Source of the DNA: Lacisediminihabitans sp046156175
GTDB taxonomy: Bacteria; Actinomycetota; Actinomycetes; Actinomycetales; Microbacteriaceae
DNA: 64,000 nt
Direction of reading: 5' to 3'
Assembly (NCBI RefSeq): GCF_046156175.1
Contig: NZ_JAYLVL010000003.1
Location: 682,001 to 746,000, forward strand
The notes below the pieces were generated by a model, which searched no databases, was not told the DNA's origin, and saw only the letters and a program-made list of their open reading frames with translations. The translations under genes were made by a program, and so were the position numbers. Shown here piece after piece: positions 40,375 through 48,447 of this stretch (its first letter is position 1; every line of letters starts with the position of its first letter).

Positions 40375-41586
40375 GTGAAGACCTACCTGAGCCTCCTGAA
40401 AACGCGCGGCGTCGCACGCATCATGGCGGCCCAGTTGGTGGCTCGATTCCCCAATGGAATGCTCTCCCTGGCCTTCCTGCTCCACATCGAACACATCTCC
40501 GGCACCTACTTCGCGGCCGGACTCGTGCTGGCCGCCACCAGCATCGGCCAGGCGATCGCCGGTCCTCTCACCAGCCGCTGGATGGGCGTCTGGGGAATGC
40601 GCCGCGTGCTCGTCCTCACGATGATCGTGTGCGCGACCGCCGTGGGCACGATCGCTCTCGCGCCGGCGCTTCCGATCGGGCTCTACATGGCGATCGGATT
40701 CGTCGGCGGACTCAGCACTCCCCCGATCCAGCCGGCGGTGCGCACCATCTATCCCAAGATGGTCAACTCGCGGCAGCTCACCCCGCTGTTCTCACTCGAT
40801 GCATCGGCGCAGGAGGTCATCTGGGTGCTCGGACCGGTGATCACGACCTTCCTCGCCATCCAGGTGAGCACCGTGCTCGCGATTCTCGTCGCGCTCGCTT
40901 TCCTGGTCGGTGGTGGCATCTGGTTCATCTCCTCCCCCGAAGTCGGGCGCGTGCGAATCCCCCGCAGCAAGCGCAATCTCGGCGCCGTGCTGAAGAAGCC
41001 GGCAGTGCTGCTGGCGACGACGACCGGGTTCCTTCTGGTCGGGGCCTGCGCCGCCATCGAGGCCGGGGTGGTCTCGGCATTCGGAGACAGCGGATCGGAG
41101 GCCGGCCTCGTGCTCGGCCTCTTCGCCGTCGGATCCCTCATCGGTGGACTCGCCCTCGGGCACATCCCCATCGGCCCCTGGGCGCTCGCCCGTCGTCTGT
41201 TCGCCATCTTCGTCGGGATGTCGCTCGCCGCGGTATCCCTCAACTTCTGGTGGCTCGCCGTCACCCTTCTGATCGCGGGGATCGGCATCGCTCCCGCCCT
41301 CGCGGTGATGTTCGCCATCGTGTCGTCGAGCGTGAGATTCAGTGAGACTGCCGAAGCCTACGGCTGGGTGGGCACCGGCCAGCTCATCGGCGCCGCGATC
41401 GGTTCCGCCGTGGCCGGATTCATGATCGACCGTTTCAACGCCCCCGGCGCGTTCTGGGTTGCTGCCGCGTTTGCGGGACTCGGATTCCTCATCCCCACCA
41501 TCTTCCACCGGGCACATCCCGACCTGCGCGGTCGTGACGCCAGCCCCATTCCCGACACGGAACCGATTGCGACCCATCCCGGCTAG
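40375..41586 (+). CDS. MFS transporter
   Basis: 403 residues with a GTG start and no clear Shine-Dalgarno, so possibly leaderless. Twelve hydrophobic helices in two halves; the between-helix-2-and-3 loop has the shortened MFS motif SRWMGVWGMRRVLV. The phrases FPNGMLSLAFLLHIEH and STPPIQPAVRTIYPKMV are typical of actinobacterial drug-efflux-type members that are otherwise uncharacterised. The C-terminal tail is short and polar. It points away from nrdA and shares a 290-base gap with it. Its stop overlaps a decayed gene on the other strand. Substrate unknown. Confidence 0.85.
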   Translation: MKTYLSLLKTRGVARIMAAQLVARFPNGMLSLAFLLHIEHISGTYFAAGLVLAATSIGQAIAGPLTSRWMGVWGMRRVLVLTMIVCATAVGTIALAPALPIGLYMAIGFVGGLSTPPIQPAVRTIYPKMVNSRQLTPLFSLDASAQEVIWVLGPVITTFLAIQVSTVLAILVALAFLVGGGIWFISSPEVGRVRIPRSKRNLGAVLKKPAVLLATTTGFLLVGACAAIEAGVVSAFGDSGSEAGLVLGLFAVGSLIGGLALGHIPIGPWALARRLFAIFVGMSLAAVSLNFWWLAVTLLIAGIGIAPALAVMFAIVSSSVRFSETAEAYGWVGTGQLIGAAIGSAVAGFMIDRFNAPGAFWVAAAFAGLGFLIPTIFHRAHPDLRGRDASPIPDTEPIATHPG

Positions 41587-41803
41587 CGTCCCGTGGCGCG
41601 CCAGTCCAGGCTGTGCCGCATCGGGTAGGCGCGGAGCCGGGGATGGTCCGGCTCGTCCAGGAACGGAAGACCGGGTTCGACGAGGTCGACGAAATCCCCC
41701 TCGAATTAGCCCCGGTCGAGCTCACCATGCCGACCCATTCGACGATCGGCAGAGCAATGCGGCCCGGTCGCACGCTTCCGACGATGATCATGAGCTTCAG
41801 CAC
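41583..41803 (-). pseudogene. Remnant of an NADPH-dependent FMN reductase gene
   Basis: From a GTG at 41803 the frame encodes LKLMIIVGSVRPGRIALPIV and EWV, the N terminus of the flavodoxin-like FMN reductase family. The match then shifts frame near 41705 and continues as GDFVDLVEPGLPFLDEPDHP, RLRAYPMRHSLDW, again family sequence, before a TAG at 41585-41583 that lies inside the MFS stop region. Roughly 130 C-terminal residues of an intact reductase are missing. So the gene has at least one frameshift and a large 3' loss. Family recognition rests on these two segments. Confidence 0.75.
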
Positions 41804-41919
41804 TGTTCTCGCGCGGGTCGTCGCCTCGAGCGTCGCGGCCTCTCCCCTTCTGTGACCGATTTCGCTGGAGAGCGGTCCGGGCCAGCCCCCGCTCGGCGAC
41901 GGTCTTCGATAATGGAACG

Positions 41920-42747
41920 ATGACTACAACGACCTCGCCCCTCCTCGCAATGAATGATGGCCGCGACATCCCGCAACTCGGCCTCGGCGTGTACAAGGTG
42001 GCGGATGCCGAAGCGGCGCGCGTCGTGGAGCTCGCCATCGACGCGGGCTACCGCCATATCGACACCGCCACCCTGTACAACAATGAGCGCGGCGTCGGTG
42101 ACGGTGTACGCGCCTCCGGGGTGCCGAGAGACGAGGTCTTCGTCACCACGAAGGTGTGGGATGACGACCACGGCTTCAACAAGACCCGCCGCGCCTTCGA
42201 CACGAGCCTCGAGCTACTCGGGTTCGACTATGTCGACCTGTACCTCATCCATTGGCCGGTGCCGTCGAAGGACCTGTTCGTGGAGACCTGGCGCGCACTG
42301 GAGGCGATCAAGGCCGACGGCCGGGCGCTCTCGATCGGTGTCTCGAACTTCGCACCGCACCATATCGACCGGCTGCTCGCCGAGACCGAGACGGTTCCGG
42401 CGATCAATCAGGTGGAGCTGCACCCCTGGCTCCCCCAGCGCGAGGTGCGCGACTTCGACACGAGCCACGGCATACTCACCGAGGCGTGGTCGCCGCTTGC
42501 CCGCGGACGACTGATCGGCGACCGAGTGCTCGACGCGATCGCGGCGAAGCATGAGCGCAGCGCCGCTCAGGTGGTGATCCGCTGGCATCTCCAGCTGGGC
42601 AACGTGGTGATCCCGAAATCGGTGACAGCCAGTCGCATCACGGAGAACTTCGACGTGTTCGACTTCGAACTGGATGCCGAGGATCTCGCCGCGATCGCGG
42701 GGCTCGAGTCGGGCGTGCGCACCGGGATGGAGCCGGACGCGCACTGA
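41920..42747 (+). CDS. Aldo/keto reductase, 2,5-diketo-D-gluconate reductase type
   Basis: 275 residues, ATG start. NADPH-dependent reductase of carbonyls with a TIM barrel. Catalytic tetrad visible: Asp and Tyr in HIDTATLYNNERGVG (D47, Y52 region), Lys in VFVTTKVWDD and His in LYLIHWPVP. The coenzyme end VIPKSVTASRITENFDVFDF is standard for AKR5. Full length. The gene stands alone on the plus strand, tail to tail with another aldo/keto reductase across a palindromic repeat. Physiological substrate unknown. Confidence 0.9.
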   Translation: MTTTTSPLLAMNDGRDIPQLGLGVYKVADAEAARVVELAIDAGYRHIDTATLYNNERGVGDGVRASGVPRDEVFVTTKVWDDDHGFNKTRRAFDTSLELLGFDYVDLYLIHWPVPSKDLFVETWRALEAIKADGRALSIGVSNFAPHHIDRLLAETETVPAINQVELHPWLPQREVRDFDTSHGILTEAWSPLARGRLIGDRVLDAIAAKHERSAAQVVIRWHLQLGNVVIPKSVTASRITENFDVFDFELDAEDLAAIAGLESGVRTGMEPDAH

Positions 42748-42748
42748 G

Positions 42749-42834
42749 GGGTCTCGATTCGAGCGCTGAGCGCGCTACTCGACCACCGGCCACCGCTGGT
42801 CGAGTAGCGCCATCCACGGCGCGTCTCGAGACCC
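42749..42834. repeat. Full copy of a dispersed palindromic element
   Basis: GGGTCTCGA (42749-42757) at the left and TCGAGACCC (42826-42834) at the right enclose a second inverted pair, GCGCTACTCGACCA (42772-42785) and TGGTCGAGTAGCGC (42797-42810). The whole can fold as a long hairpin. Partial copies with the CTACTCGACCA core are at 50084-50147 and 58131-58195. It lies between two converging genes. Confidence 0.85.
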
Positions 42835-42867
42835 ACCATCGGCCAGGCGATGCGGGAGTCCGCGACC

Positions 42868-43866
42868 TCACCAGCGATCGTGGATGGCCGCGCGGAATTC
42901 ACGGTCGTACAGCTCGGCCACGGCGGCCGTGAATGCCGGGCTCAACTTCGGCACCGAACCGGCCGCGGCGTTGCTCACGGCCTGGGACACATTCCGCGCG
43001 CCGGGAATGACCGCGCTCACGCCCTGGAGCTGCGCGACCCAGGCGAGGGCGACCTGCGCCGTGGTGAAACCCGACGCCGCGGCCTCGCCGGGCAGCAGAG
43101 CGGCGAATTCCCGCGCGGCCGCCACTCCCCGTTCGAAGTCGACTCCAGAGAAGGTCTCCCCCACGTCGAACGCGGAGCCGTCACGGTTGTAGGTGCGATG
43201 GTCGTTCGCCGCGAAGGTCGTGTCCGCGGTGTACTTGCCGCTCAACAGCCCGGAGGCCAGCGGAACCCGGGCGATGATGCCGACGCCGGCCGCGATGGCG
43301 GCGGGCAGTACGGCATCCAGTGGCTTCAGCCGGAAGGCGTTGAGGATGATCTGCACCGTGGCGACATTCGGCCGGGCGATGGCCGTGAGCGCGTCATCCG
43401 CGGTCTCGACGCTCACGCCGTACGCGGCGATCGCCCCCTCGGCGACCAGGGTGTCGAGATCGTCGAAGACCCGATCGGCGGAGAAGACAGCCGTGGGCGG
43501 GCAGTGCAACTGCACGAGATCGAGCGTGTCGGTGCGCAGGTTCGCGCGCGAGCGGTCGGTCCACTCGCGGAACTTCGGGAGTGTGAAGTTGGCCGCATCC
43601 TGGGCTTCCCGTCGACCCATCTTGGTGGCGACGGTGATGTCGTGCCCCGACCGGTCGGCGAGGTAGCCGCCGATCAGCTGTTCGCTTCGGCCATCGCCGT
43701 AGACGTCGGCGGTGTCGAAAAGAGTGACGCCGGCTTCGACGGATGCGTCGAGCACTGCCCGGGCGTCCGCCTCGGTCACCTCGCCCCAGTCGGCACCGAG
43801 CTGCCAGGTGCCGAGGGCGATGGCAGAGACGGAGCGGTGGGTGCGGCCGAGGGTGCGAGTGTCCAT
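42868..43866 (-). CDS. Aldo/keto reductase
   Basis: 332 residues from the ATG at 43866 (a GTG codon just before is also open), with GGAG upstream. Belongs to the larger AKR7/11/12-like group: LGRTHRSVSAIALGTWQLGA, catalytic Asp and Tyr in LFDTADVYGDGRSEQ, Lys in VATKMGRRE and His in LVQLHCPPT. The C-terminal coenzyme site VIPGARNVSQAVSNAAAGS is typical. Distinct from the 41920 enzyme, so not a tandem duplicate. Oxidoreductase for an unknown carbonyl. No operon partner. Confidence 0.89.
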   Translation of the reverse strand: MDTRTLGRTHRSVSAIALGTWQLGADWGEVTEADARAVLDASVEAGVTLFDTADVYGDGRSEQLIGGYLADRSGHDITVATKMGRREAQDAANFTLPKFREWTDRSRANLRTDTLDLVQLHCPPTAVFSADRVFDDLDTLVAEGAIAAYGVSVETADDALTAIARPNVATVQIILNAFRLKPLDAVLPAAIAAGVGIIARVPLASGLLSGKYTADTTFAANDHRTYNRDGSAFDVGETFSGVDFERGVAAAREFAALLPGEAAASGFTTAQVALAWVAQLQGVSAVIPGARNVSQAVSNAAAGSVPKLSPAFTAAVAELYDREFRAAIHDRW

Positions 43867-43899
43867 CACTCCAGCCTAGGTCGCCCCCGCCGAGCTCCG

Positions 43900-43970
43900 C
43901 TCAATCCAGTCGCGCAGCTTGGTCGCACGACTCAGTCCACAACTCAATCGCGCAACTCAGTCGCGCAGCT
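43900..43970. repeat. Degenerate 13-bp tandem repeat over the end of the small stress-type gene
   Basis: Read on the minus strand, five units follow each other: GCTGCGCGACTGA, GTTGCGCGATTGA, GTTGTGGACTGA, GTCGTGCGACCAA, GCTGCGCGACTGGA. The first unit contains the last codons and TGA of the gene at 43957-44172, and the other four lie downstream of that stop. Confidence 0.75.
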
Positions 43971-44172
43971 CTTCCTTGTACTCGTTCTTCGCCTTTGTGG
44001 CGTCGCGATCGGCTTCGGCCTTGGAGACTCCACCCTCGGCGCGCTTGACCTCAGCCTCGGCCTTCACCTCGTCGATGCGGTCGCCTACGCGCTCTTTGGT
44101 GTCGTCGGCCCACTCGCCGACCTTCTTGCCGGTCGCTTCTGCTGCGTCTTTGGCATTGTCCAACAGGCCCAT
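43957..44172 (-). CDS. Small hydrophilic helical protein, stress-type
   Basis: 71 residues starting MGLLDNAKDAAEATGKKVGE, with GGAGAG 4 nt before the ATG. Very rich in Glu, Lys, Asp and Ala, no cysteine and no hydrophobic segment; the sequence has the 11-residue-like helical periodicity of LEA/CsbD-type stress proteins (DAAEATGKKVGEWADDTKER). That resemblance suggests a general stress or desiccation role, not a proven family. The C terminus EELRD sits in the first unit of a tandem repeat. Divergent from the DUF4349 gene at 44330. Confidence 0.75.
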   Translation of the reverse strand: MGLLDNAKDAAEATGKKVGEWADDTKERVGDRIDEVKAEAEVKRAEGGVSKAEADRDATKAKNEYKEELRD

Positions 44173-44329
44173 GATCTCTCCTTCGTCTGGTGTTGATTTC
44201 ACGGTAATCCCCGCCGCGGCACCCTCATGCGGCTCCCACACGATTCCCAGAATCGCGGCCTGAGCTGACGAACGAATCGGCAGAAACGTTGGGTGGCGGC
44301 TCGCCGGAGCACCGCCCTAGCGTGAGGAC

Positions 44330-45181
44330 ATGAGGCGAATACTGGTCACGACACTCCTGCTCGTCACTGCACTCGGTCTCGCGGGATGCACCGCTTCCGC
44401 CGGATCCGTGCAGTCTGACAGCTCTGGCAGTTCGATCGCGCGTGCGCCGGTGATAGCGCCGGAGAAGGCCGCAGGCACCGTCGACACGGCATCCACGCCG
44501 ACATCCCCCCGCTCGGTGATCACGACAGGCACGCTCTCGATCACCGTCGATGAGCCCTCGGTCTCGGCAGAGAAGGCCGTGACGATCACGGATGCGGCCG
44601 GCGGTCATGTCGACGGGCGCACCGAGCATCCCACGACGGATGGCGTCCCCGGATCCGCCCAACTGGTGTTGAGGATCCCTGCCACCAGGCTGGATGCGGC
44701 GCTCACGGAGTTGAAGAAGCTGGGGCGCGTGGAGAACGTCTCCCTTTCGGCCCAGGATGTCACCGGCCAGTCCCAGGACCTGGCGGCGCGCATCACTGCG
44801 CTGAGCACCTCGGTCGACCGACTGATCGAGCTCATGTCCCGCGCCACCACCACCGCCGACCTCATCTCCATCGAGACCGTGCTCTCCGACCGGCAGGCGA
44901 ACCTCGAGAGCCTGCAGGCACAGAAGCGTGGTCTCGACGACCAGGTGGACCTCGCCACGCTCACTGTGGACTTCGGCACGGTCACGACCGCTCCCGTGCG
45001 CCCTCCCGCCACCTTCCTCTCGGGTCTCATCGCCGGCTGGGGCTCCCTGGTGGCCTTCCTCTCCGGACTGCTGGTGGTGGTGGGAGTCGCGCTCCCCTGG
45101 ATCGCCTGCGCGGCGATTCTCGCCGCACTGGCCGTGTACGTCGTGCGTCGCCGACGCACACGCGTCATCCGGCAGTCGTGA
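44330..45181 (+). CDS. DUF4349 lipoprotein
   Basis: 283 residues. Lipobox ALGLAGC with Cys at about 20, then a low-complexity Ser/Thr linker. The DUF4349 domain (about 65-270) contains VITTGTLSITVDEPSVSAEK, LRIPATRLDAALTELKKLG, a coiled-coil (DLAARITALSTSVDRLIELM, QANLESLQAQKRGLDDQ) and a C-terminal transmembrane helix followed by VVRRRRTRV. So it is tethered at both ends of the membrane. Function unknown in the family. ATG start; it converges with the ABC exporter genes. Confident of the family, not of a role. Confidence 0.86.
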   Translation: MRRILVTTLLLVTALGLAGCTASAGSVQSDSSGSSIARAPVIAPEKAAGTVDTASTPTSPRSVITTGTLSITVDEPSVSAEKAVTITDAAGGHVDGRTEHPTTDGVPGSAQLVLRIPATRLDAALTELKKLGRVENVSLSAQDVTGQSQDLAARITALSTSVDRLIELMSRATTTADLISIETVLSDRQANLESLQAQKRGLDDQVDLATLTVDFGTVTTAPVRPPATFLSGLIAGWGSLVAFLSGLLVVVGVALPWIACAAILAALAVYVVRRRRTRVIRQS

Positions 45182-45198
45182 GGGAGCGCCGGGGCGCC

Positions 45199-46767
45199 TC
45201 AGCGCTGACGGGCGAGGTGCTCCAGTAGTTCCGGTGCCGCACGGTCCAGCTGAGCTCCGCCGAGACGGATCCCCAGAACCATCAGTCCGGAACCGAGAGC
45301 GATACCGACCACGAGCCCGATCCATCCCAGAAGGTCGACCCCGGTCGCCGCTCCGACCACCGCCAGGACGAGTTCGGGCAGCACGAGCGCCCCGAGCACA
45401 CCCCAGGTGGCGAAGGTGGTGAGGGCCGTCGTGAACCCCGCCCCGGGTGCCGCCTTGAACGGGTTGTCGCCCGGTCCCGGCACGGGGATGACGATGCGGG
45501 CCGAGGAATAGCTCGAGACCCCGAGCCCGCTGAGGAAGATTCCGATCGAGAGCCCGAGAAGGCCGGGCAGCACCGACCACGATCCGCTGATCCAGACCGA
45601 ACCGATGCTGAAGATGATCACGATCGGCAACCCGAAGCTGCCGAGAGCGGCGGCCCGGCCGAGCCGGTCATCTCTGCCGCGGATGCCGGATGAGATCTGC
45701 GTCGCGAAGGCCGTGCCCTCATAAGACAGGTCGGAGAAGATCGACAGTGAGAGCAGCAGTGCCACGATCGGACCGACAGAGTGCAGAAGGTCGAGCGCCC
45801 CGTTGCGGCTGTAGAAAAACATCAGAGCCGGGATGAGCGGCACGACGAGCAACTGGCGGGCGTAGCGCGGGTCCCGGATCCAGTAGGTGAGGGAGCGGGC
45901 CGCGACCGCCCCGGCCGGGGTCGCCGGAAACCGGCCGAGCCACCCGAGTTTGCCGCTGCCGCGACTGCGCGAGGTGGTGTGGGCCGGAGTGATGAGGGCG
46001 AGCGCGAGGCTGCGGCGCCAGAGAAGCAGGAGAAGGAGCAGGGTGGCGATACCGATCAGGAAGTGAAGGGCCGCTTCGCCGGGATGTCCAAGCGCGAGGT
46101 CCGAAGGCACGGCCCAGAGCGCGCCGAGGGGCGTCCAGGCGAGGGCATTCGCGAGGCCGGGGAGGGCATCCGTGGCCGTGCGGATGCCGGAGGAGAGCGA
46201 GACGATGATCGGTCCGAGCAAGATGAGCGGGATGATCGCGAGGAATCCCGCGGCTTCTCGAAAGCGGCGACCAGAGGTGAAAGTGGAACTGAGCGTGGTG
46301 ACCGCGCGCGATCCGACGATGCAGGTCGCGGCAGCGATGGCCGCGCAGAGGCCCGCGACCAGCGCGATCAGCGGATGCTGCCACCAGGTGCCCGCGGTAG
46401 CCAGCGACGCGAGCAGGGTCACGATTCCGGGCACCCCCACGAGACCACTCAGGGCGAGCCCGAGCAGCAGGGTGTTCAACGGAATCGGGAAGGTCACCAA
46501 CCGTGCGGGTTCGAGGGTCTGGTCGATCCCGGAGGCCAGGAGGGGGATGAGCACCCAGCCGAGTACGAGGGCCGAGCCGGCGAGCACCACGACGGTGCGA
46601 GCGATCCCCACCGGCACACCGCTGAGCGCCACGAGCCCGATCGTGCTGCCGAACAGGATGCCGATGCCGTAGAGAGCGCCGAAAATCACCGCGACGAGCT
46701 GCCAGGTGCTGCGCAGCAGGGAGTTCTTGAGAACGAGGAGGCGAAGCCTCAGGAGATTCGCAACCAC
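45199..46767 (-). CDS. ABC-2 type exporter permease
   Basis: 522 residues from a GTG at 46767, preceded by AAGGG. About twelve hydrophobic helices and no signature that names a substrate. It begins VVANLLRLRLLVLKNSLLRS and includes a long cytoplasmic middle with a PATPAGAVAARSLTYWIRDP segment, as in large actinobacterial permeases paired with one ATPase. Its start overlaps the ATPase stop by 19 nt, so the two form an exporter and are translated together. The upstream extension read in this frame lies inside the ATPase gene and is not used. Function unknown. Confidence 0.83.
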   Translation of the reverse strand: MVANLLRLRLLVLKNSLLRSTWQLVAVIFGALYGIGILFGSTIGLVALSGVPVGIARTVVVLAGSALVLGWVLIPLLASGIDQTLEPARLVTFPIPLNTLLLGLALSGLVGVPGIVTLLASLATAGTWWQHPLIALVAGLCAAIAAATCIVGSRAVTTLSSTFTSGRRFREAAGFLAIIPLILLGPIIVSLSSGIRTATDALPGLANALAWTPLGALWAVPSDLALGHPGEAALHFLIGIATLLLLLLLWRRSLALALITPAHTTSRSRGSGKLGWLGRFPATPAGAVAARSLTYWIRDPRYARQLLVVPLIPALMFFYSRNGALDLLHSVGPIVALLLSLSIFSDLSYEGTAFATQISSGIRGRDDRLGRAAALGSFGLPIVIIFSIGSVWISGSWSVLPGLLGLSIGIFLSGLGVSSYSSARIVIPVPGPGDNPFKAAPGAGFTTALTTFATWGVLGALVLPELVLAVVGAATGVDLLGWIGLVVGIALGSGLMVLGIRLGGAQLDRAAPELLEHLARQR

Positions 46768-47552
46768 TCGGGCCCTTCCGCGTGGTGTCGCCCTCCGACC
46801 AGTTCGACGAACCGGTCTTCCAGCGTGGATCCGCCCCGCACCTCGTCCACGGTTCCCGCCGCAAGCACCCTCCCCGCCGAGATCACGGCGACGTGGTCGC
46901 ACATGCGCTGCACGAGATCCATGGCGTGACTCGACACGATGACGGTGCCCCCGGATGAGACATAGCCCTGCAGGATGTCGCGGATGTTCGCCGCCGAGAC
47001 CGGGTCGACCGACTCGAATGGCTCATCGAGAACCAGCAGTCGCGGTGCATGCACGAGCGCGCAGGCCAGGGCGATCTTCTTCGTCATGCCCGCCGAGTAG
47101 TCGACAACGAGGGTTCCGCTCGCCCCCTGCAGGTCCAGCAGCCGGAGCAGGTCGTCCACCCGTTCCGCGACAGTCGGCCGGTCCATCCCCGTGAGGAGTC
47201 CCGAGTAGGTGACGAGCTGCTCCCCGGTGAGGCGATCGAACAGGCGCACGCCGTCGGAGAGCACCCCGACGAGCCGCTTCGCCTCGGTGAGATTGCGCCA
47301 GACGTCCACCCCGTGCAGCGTGATGGTGCCGGCATCCGGTCTCAGCAGCCCGGTGGCCATCGAGAGGGTCGTGGTCTTTCCGGCGCCGTTCGGGCCGACA
47401 AGACCGTAGAAGGACCCGGTGGGAACATCCAGGCTGAGATCATCGACGGCATTCTTCTCGCCGAAGCGCTTGTACAGGCCTCGGATGCTCAGGGCCGCCT
47501 GCGGGGAGATGGACTCGGTCTGGCGCGGGTTCTCGGGCAGGTTCTGTGGCAC
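46749..47552 (-). CDS. ABC exporter ATP-binding protein
   Basis: 267 residues from a GTG at 47552 with AGGG upstream; longer frames have no better start. Drug-export-type ABC ATPase: Walker A VGPNGAGKTTT (about 50-60), a signature motif degenerate to YSAGMTKKIALACALVH instead of LSGGQ, Walker B LLVLDEPFESVDP and switch His in VIVSSHAMDL. The SAGM form is common in ABC-2 exporters. It pairs with the overlapping permease. Cargo cannot be guessed. Confidence 0.9.
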   Translation of the reverse strand: MPQNLPENPRQTESISPQAALSIRGLYKRFGEKNAVDDLSLDVPTGSFYGLVGPNGAGKTTTLSMATGLLRPDAGTITLHGVDVWRNLTEAKRLVGVLSDGVRLFDRLTGEQLVTYSGLLTGMDRPTVAERVDDLLRLLDLQGASGTLVVDYSAGMTKKIALACALVHAPRLLVLDEPFESVDPVSAANIRDILQGYVSSGGTVIVSSHAMDLVQRMCDHVAVISAGRVLAAGTVDEVRGGSTLEDRFVELVGGRHHAEGPEWLRIS

Positions 47553-47603
47553 GAGCGCCACCCTAGCCGACGGTGCCGCCAAGGGCCGGTGCACCGCACG
47601 GTT

Positions 47604-48035
47604 CTAGCTGCCGTCGACCCTGGCGCCGGGGTCCCCTTTCGCGCGGAAGGCTCGATCGATCATGCGCGTGAGCACGCCGGCATCCGTCACCGACAGGTCC
47701 CGGATGTACAGGCACCCCTTGCCGGTGGTGTGGGGTCCGAGTTGTGCGACGAGCTCGTTGTTGCCGGGGGCGCTGAGCACGCTGTACAGCACGAGCGCGC
47801 TCTTTCTCGGGGAGAAGGCGACCACCGGGGTATCCCCCTCCCGCCCGCTGGCATAGACATAGTGATGGCTGCCGAATCCGACGATGCTCGTTCCCCACAT
47901 CACTGGCTGCAGCCCCGTGATGGAGCTCATCATCGCAAGAATCGCGCGGCTGTCGGTGCGGCGCCGGTCGTTCTCGATCGCGTCGATGAACTCATCGACG
48001 GAGGCATCCAGCGGCTGGGTCTTGTTCGCCTGCAC
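47604..48035 (-). CDS. DUF1801 (YdhG-like) domain protein
   Basis: 143 residues from a GTG at 48035. The domain starts VDEFIDAIENDRRRTDSRAI and includes MMSSITGLQPVMWGTSIVGFG, HYVYASGREGDTPVVAFSPR and GKGCLYIRDLSVTDAGVL, the conserved stretches of DUF1801. The fold is YdhG-like; its activity is unknown. The protein is soluble and short. The upstream codons in this frame have low protein-like character, so the GTG was preferred, but it lacks a clear Shine-Dalgarno. It stands between the ABC exporter and tRNA-Ala, all on the minus strand. Confidence 0.8.
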   Translation of the reverse strand: MQANKTQPLDASVDEFIDAIENDRRRTDSRAILAMMSSITGLQPVMWGTSIVGFGSHHYVYASGREGDTPVVAFSPRKSALVLYSVLSAPGNNELVAQLGPHTTGKGCLYIRDLSVTDAGVLTRMIDRAFRAKGDPGARVDGS

Positions 48036-48204
48036 GCGACGATTCTGCCAAAGGGGCGGTTCGACGGGAAGCCCCCGCGCTCTCCCGCCCAGGATGCGAG
48101 GGCTGCTCGGTAGATCCGCACGCCCGCCTCGCGCACAGCGCACGAAAAACTCCCCGCGATCGTCGGCGGTGATGCCGTGTCGCGGGGAGTTTCTGCGTTA
48201 CCGG

Positions 48205-48277
48205 TGGACCCTAGGAGATTCGAACTCCTGACCTCCTCGATGCGAACGAGGCGCGCTACCAACTGCGCCAAGGGCCC
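48205..48277 (-). tRNA. tRNA-Ala (CGC)
   Basis: 73 bases fold as a cloverleaf. Acceptor GGGCCCT pairs with AGGGTCC and keeps the G3-U70 pair that identifies alanine tRNA. The anticodon arm CCTCG-TTCGCAT-CGAGG gives CGC, reading GCG. The T arm holds GTTCGAATC. The 3' CCA is not fully encoded (A then CCG). Single tRNA, no array. Confidence 0.96.
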
Positions 48278-48447
48278 GTACTGCTTTGCTACGTTATCAC
48301 TTTCACGAGGTGCATCGGCGCAGTGTGCTCTCCTCTGCGCTCTACGCGACCGCCGCCAGACCCACGCCAGAACCCGACCGGGCGAAATCGGCGCCGAGAT
48401 GCCGGAGGCAGCAACGAAACCGGCGGCTCGAGAAGGGATCCGACGCG

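Noticed and set aside
42749..42834. An insertion sequence or transposon at the palindromic element
   Set aside because: There is no transposase frame and the copies are short; it behaves as an intergenic palindrome, not as an IS.
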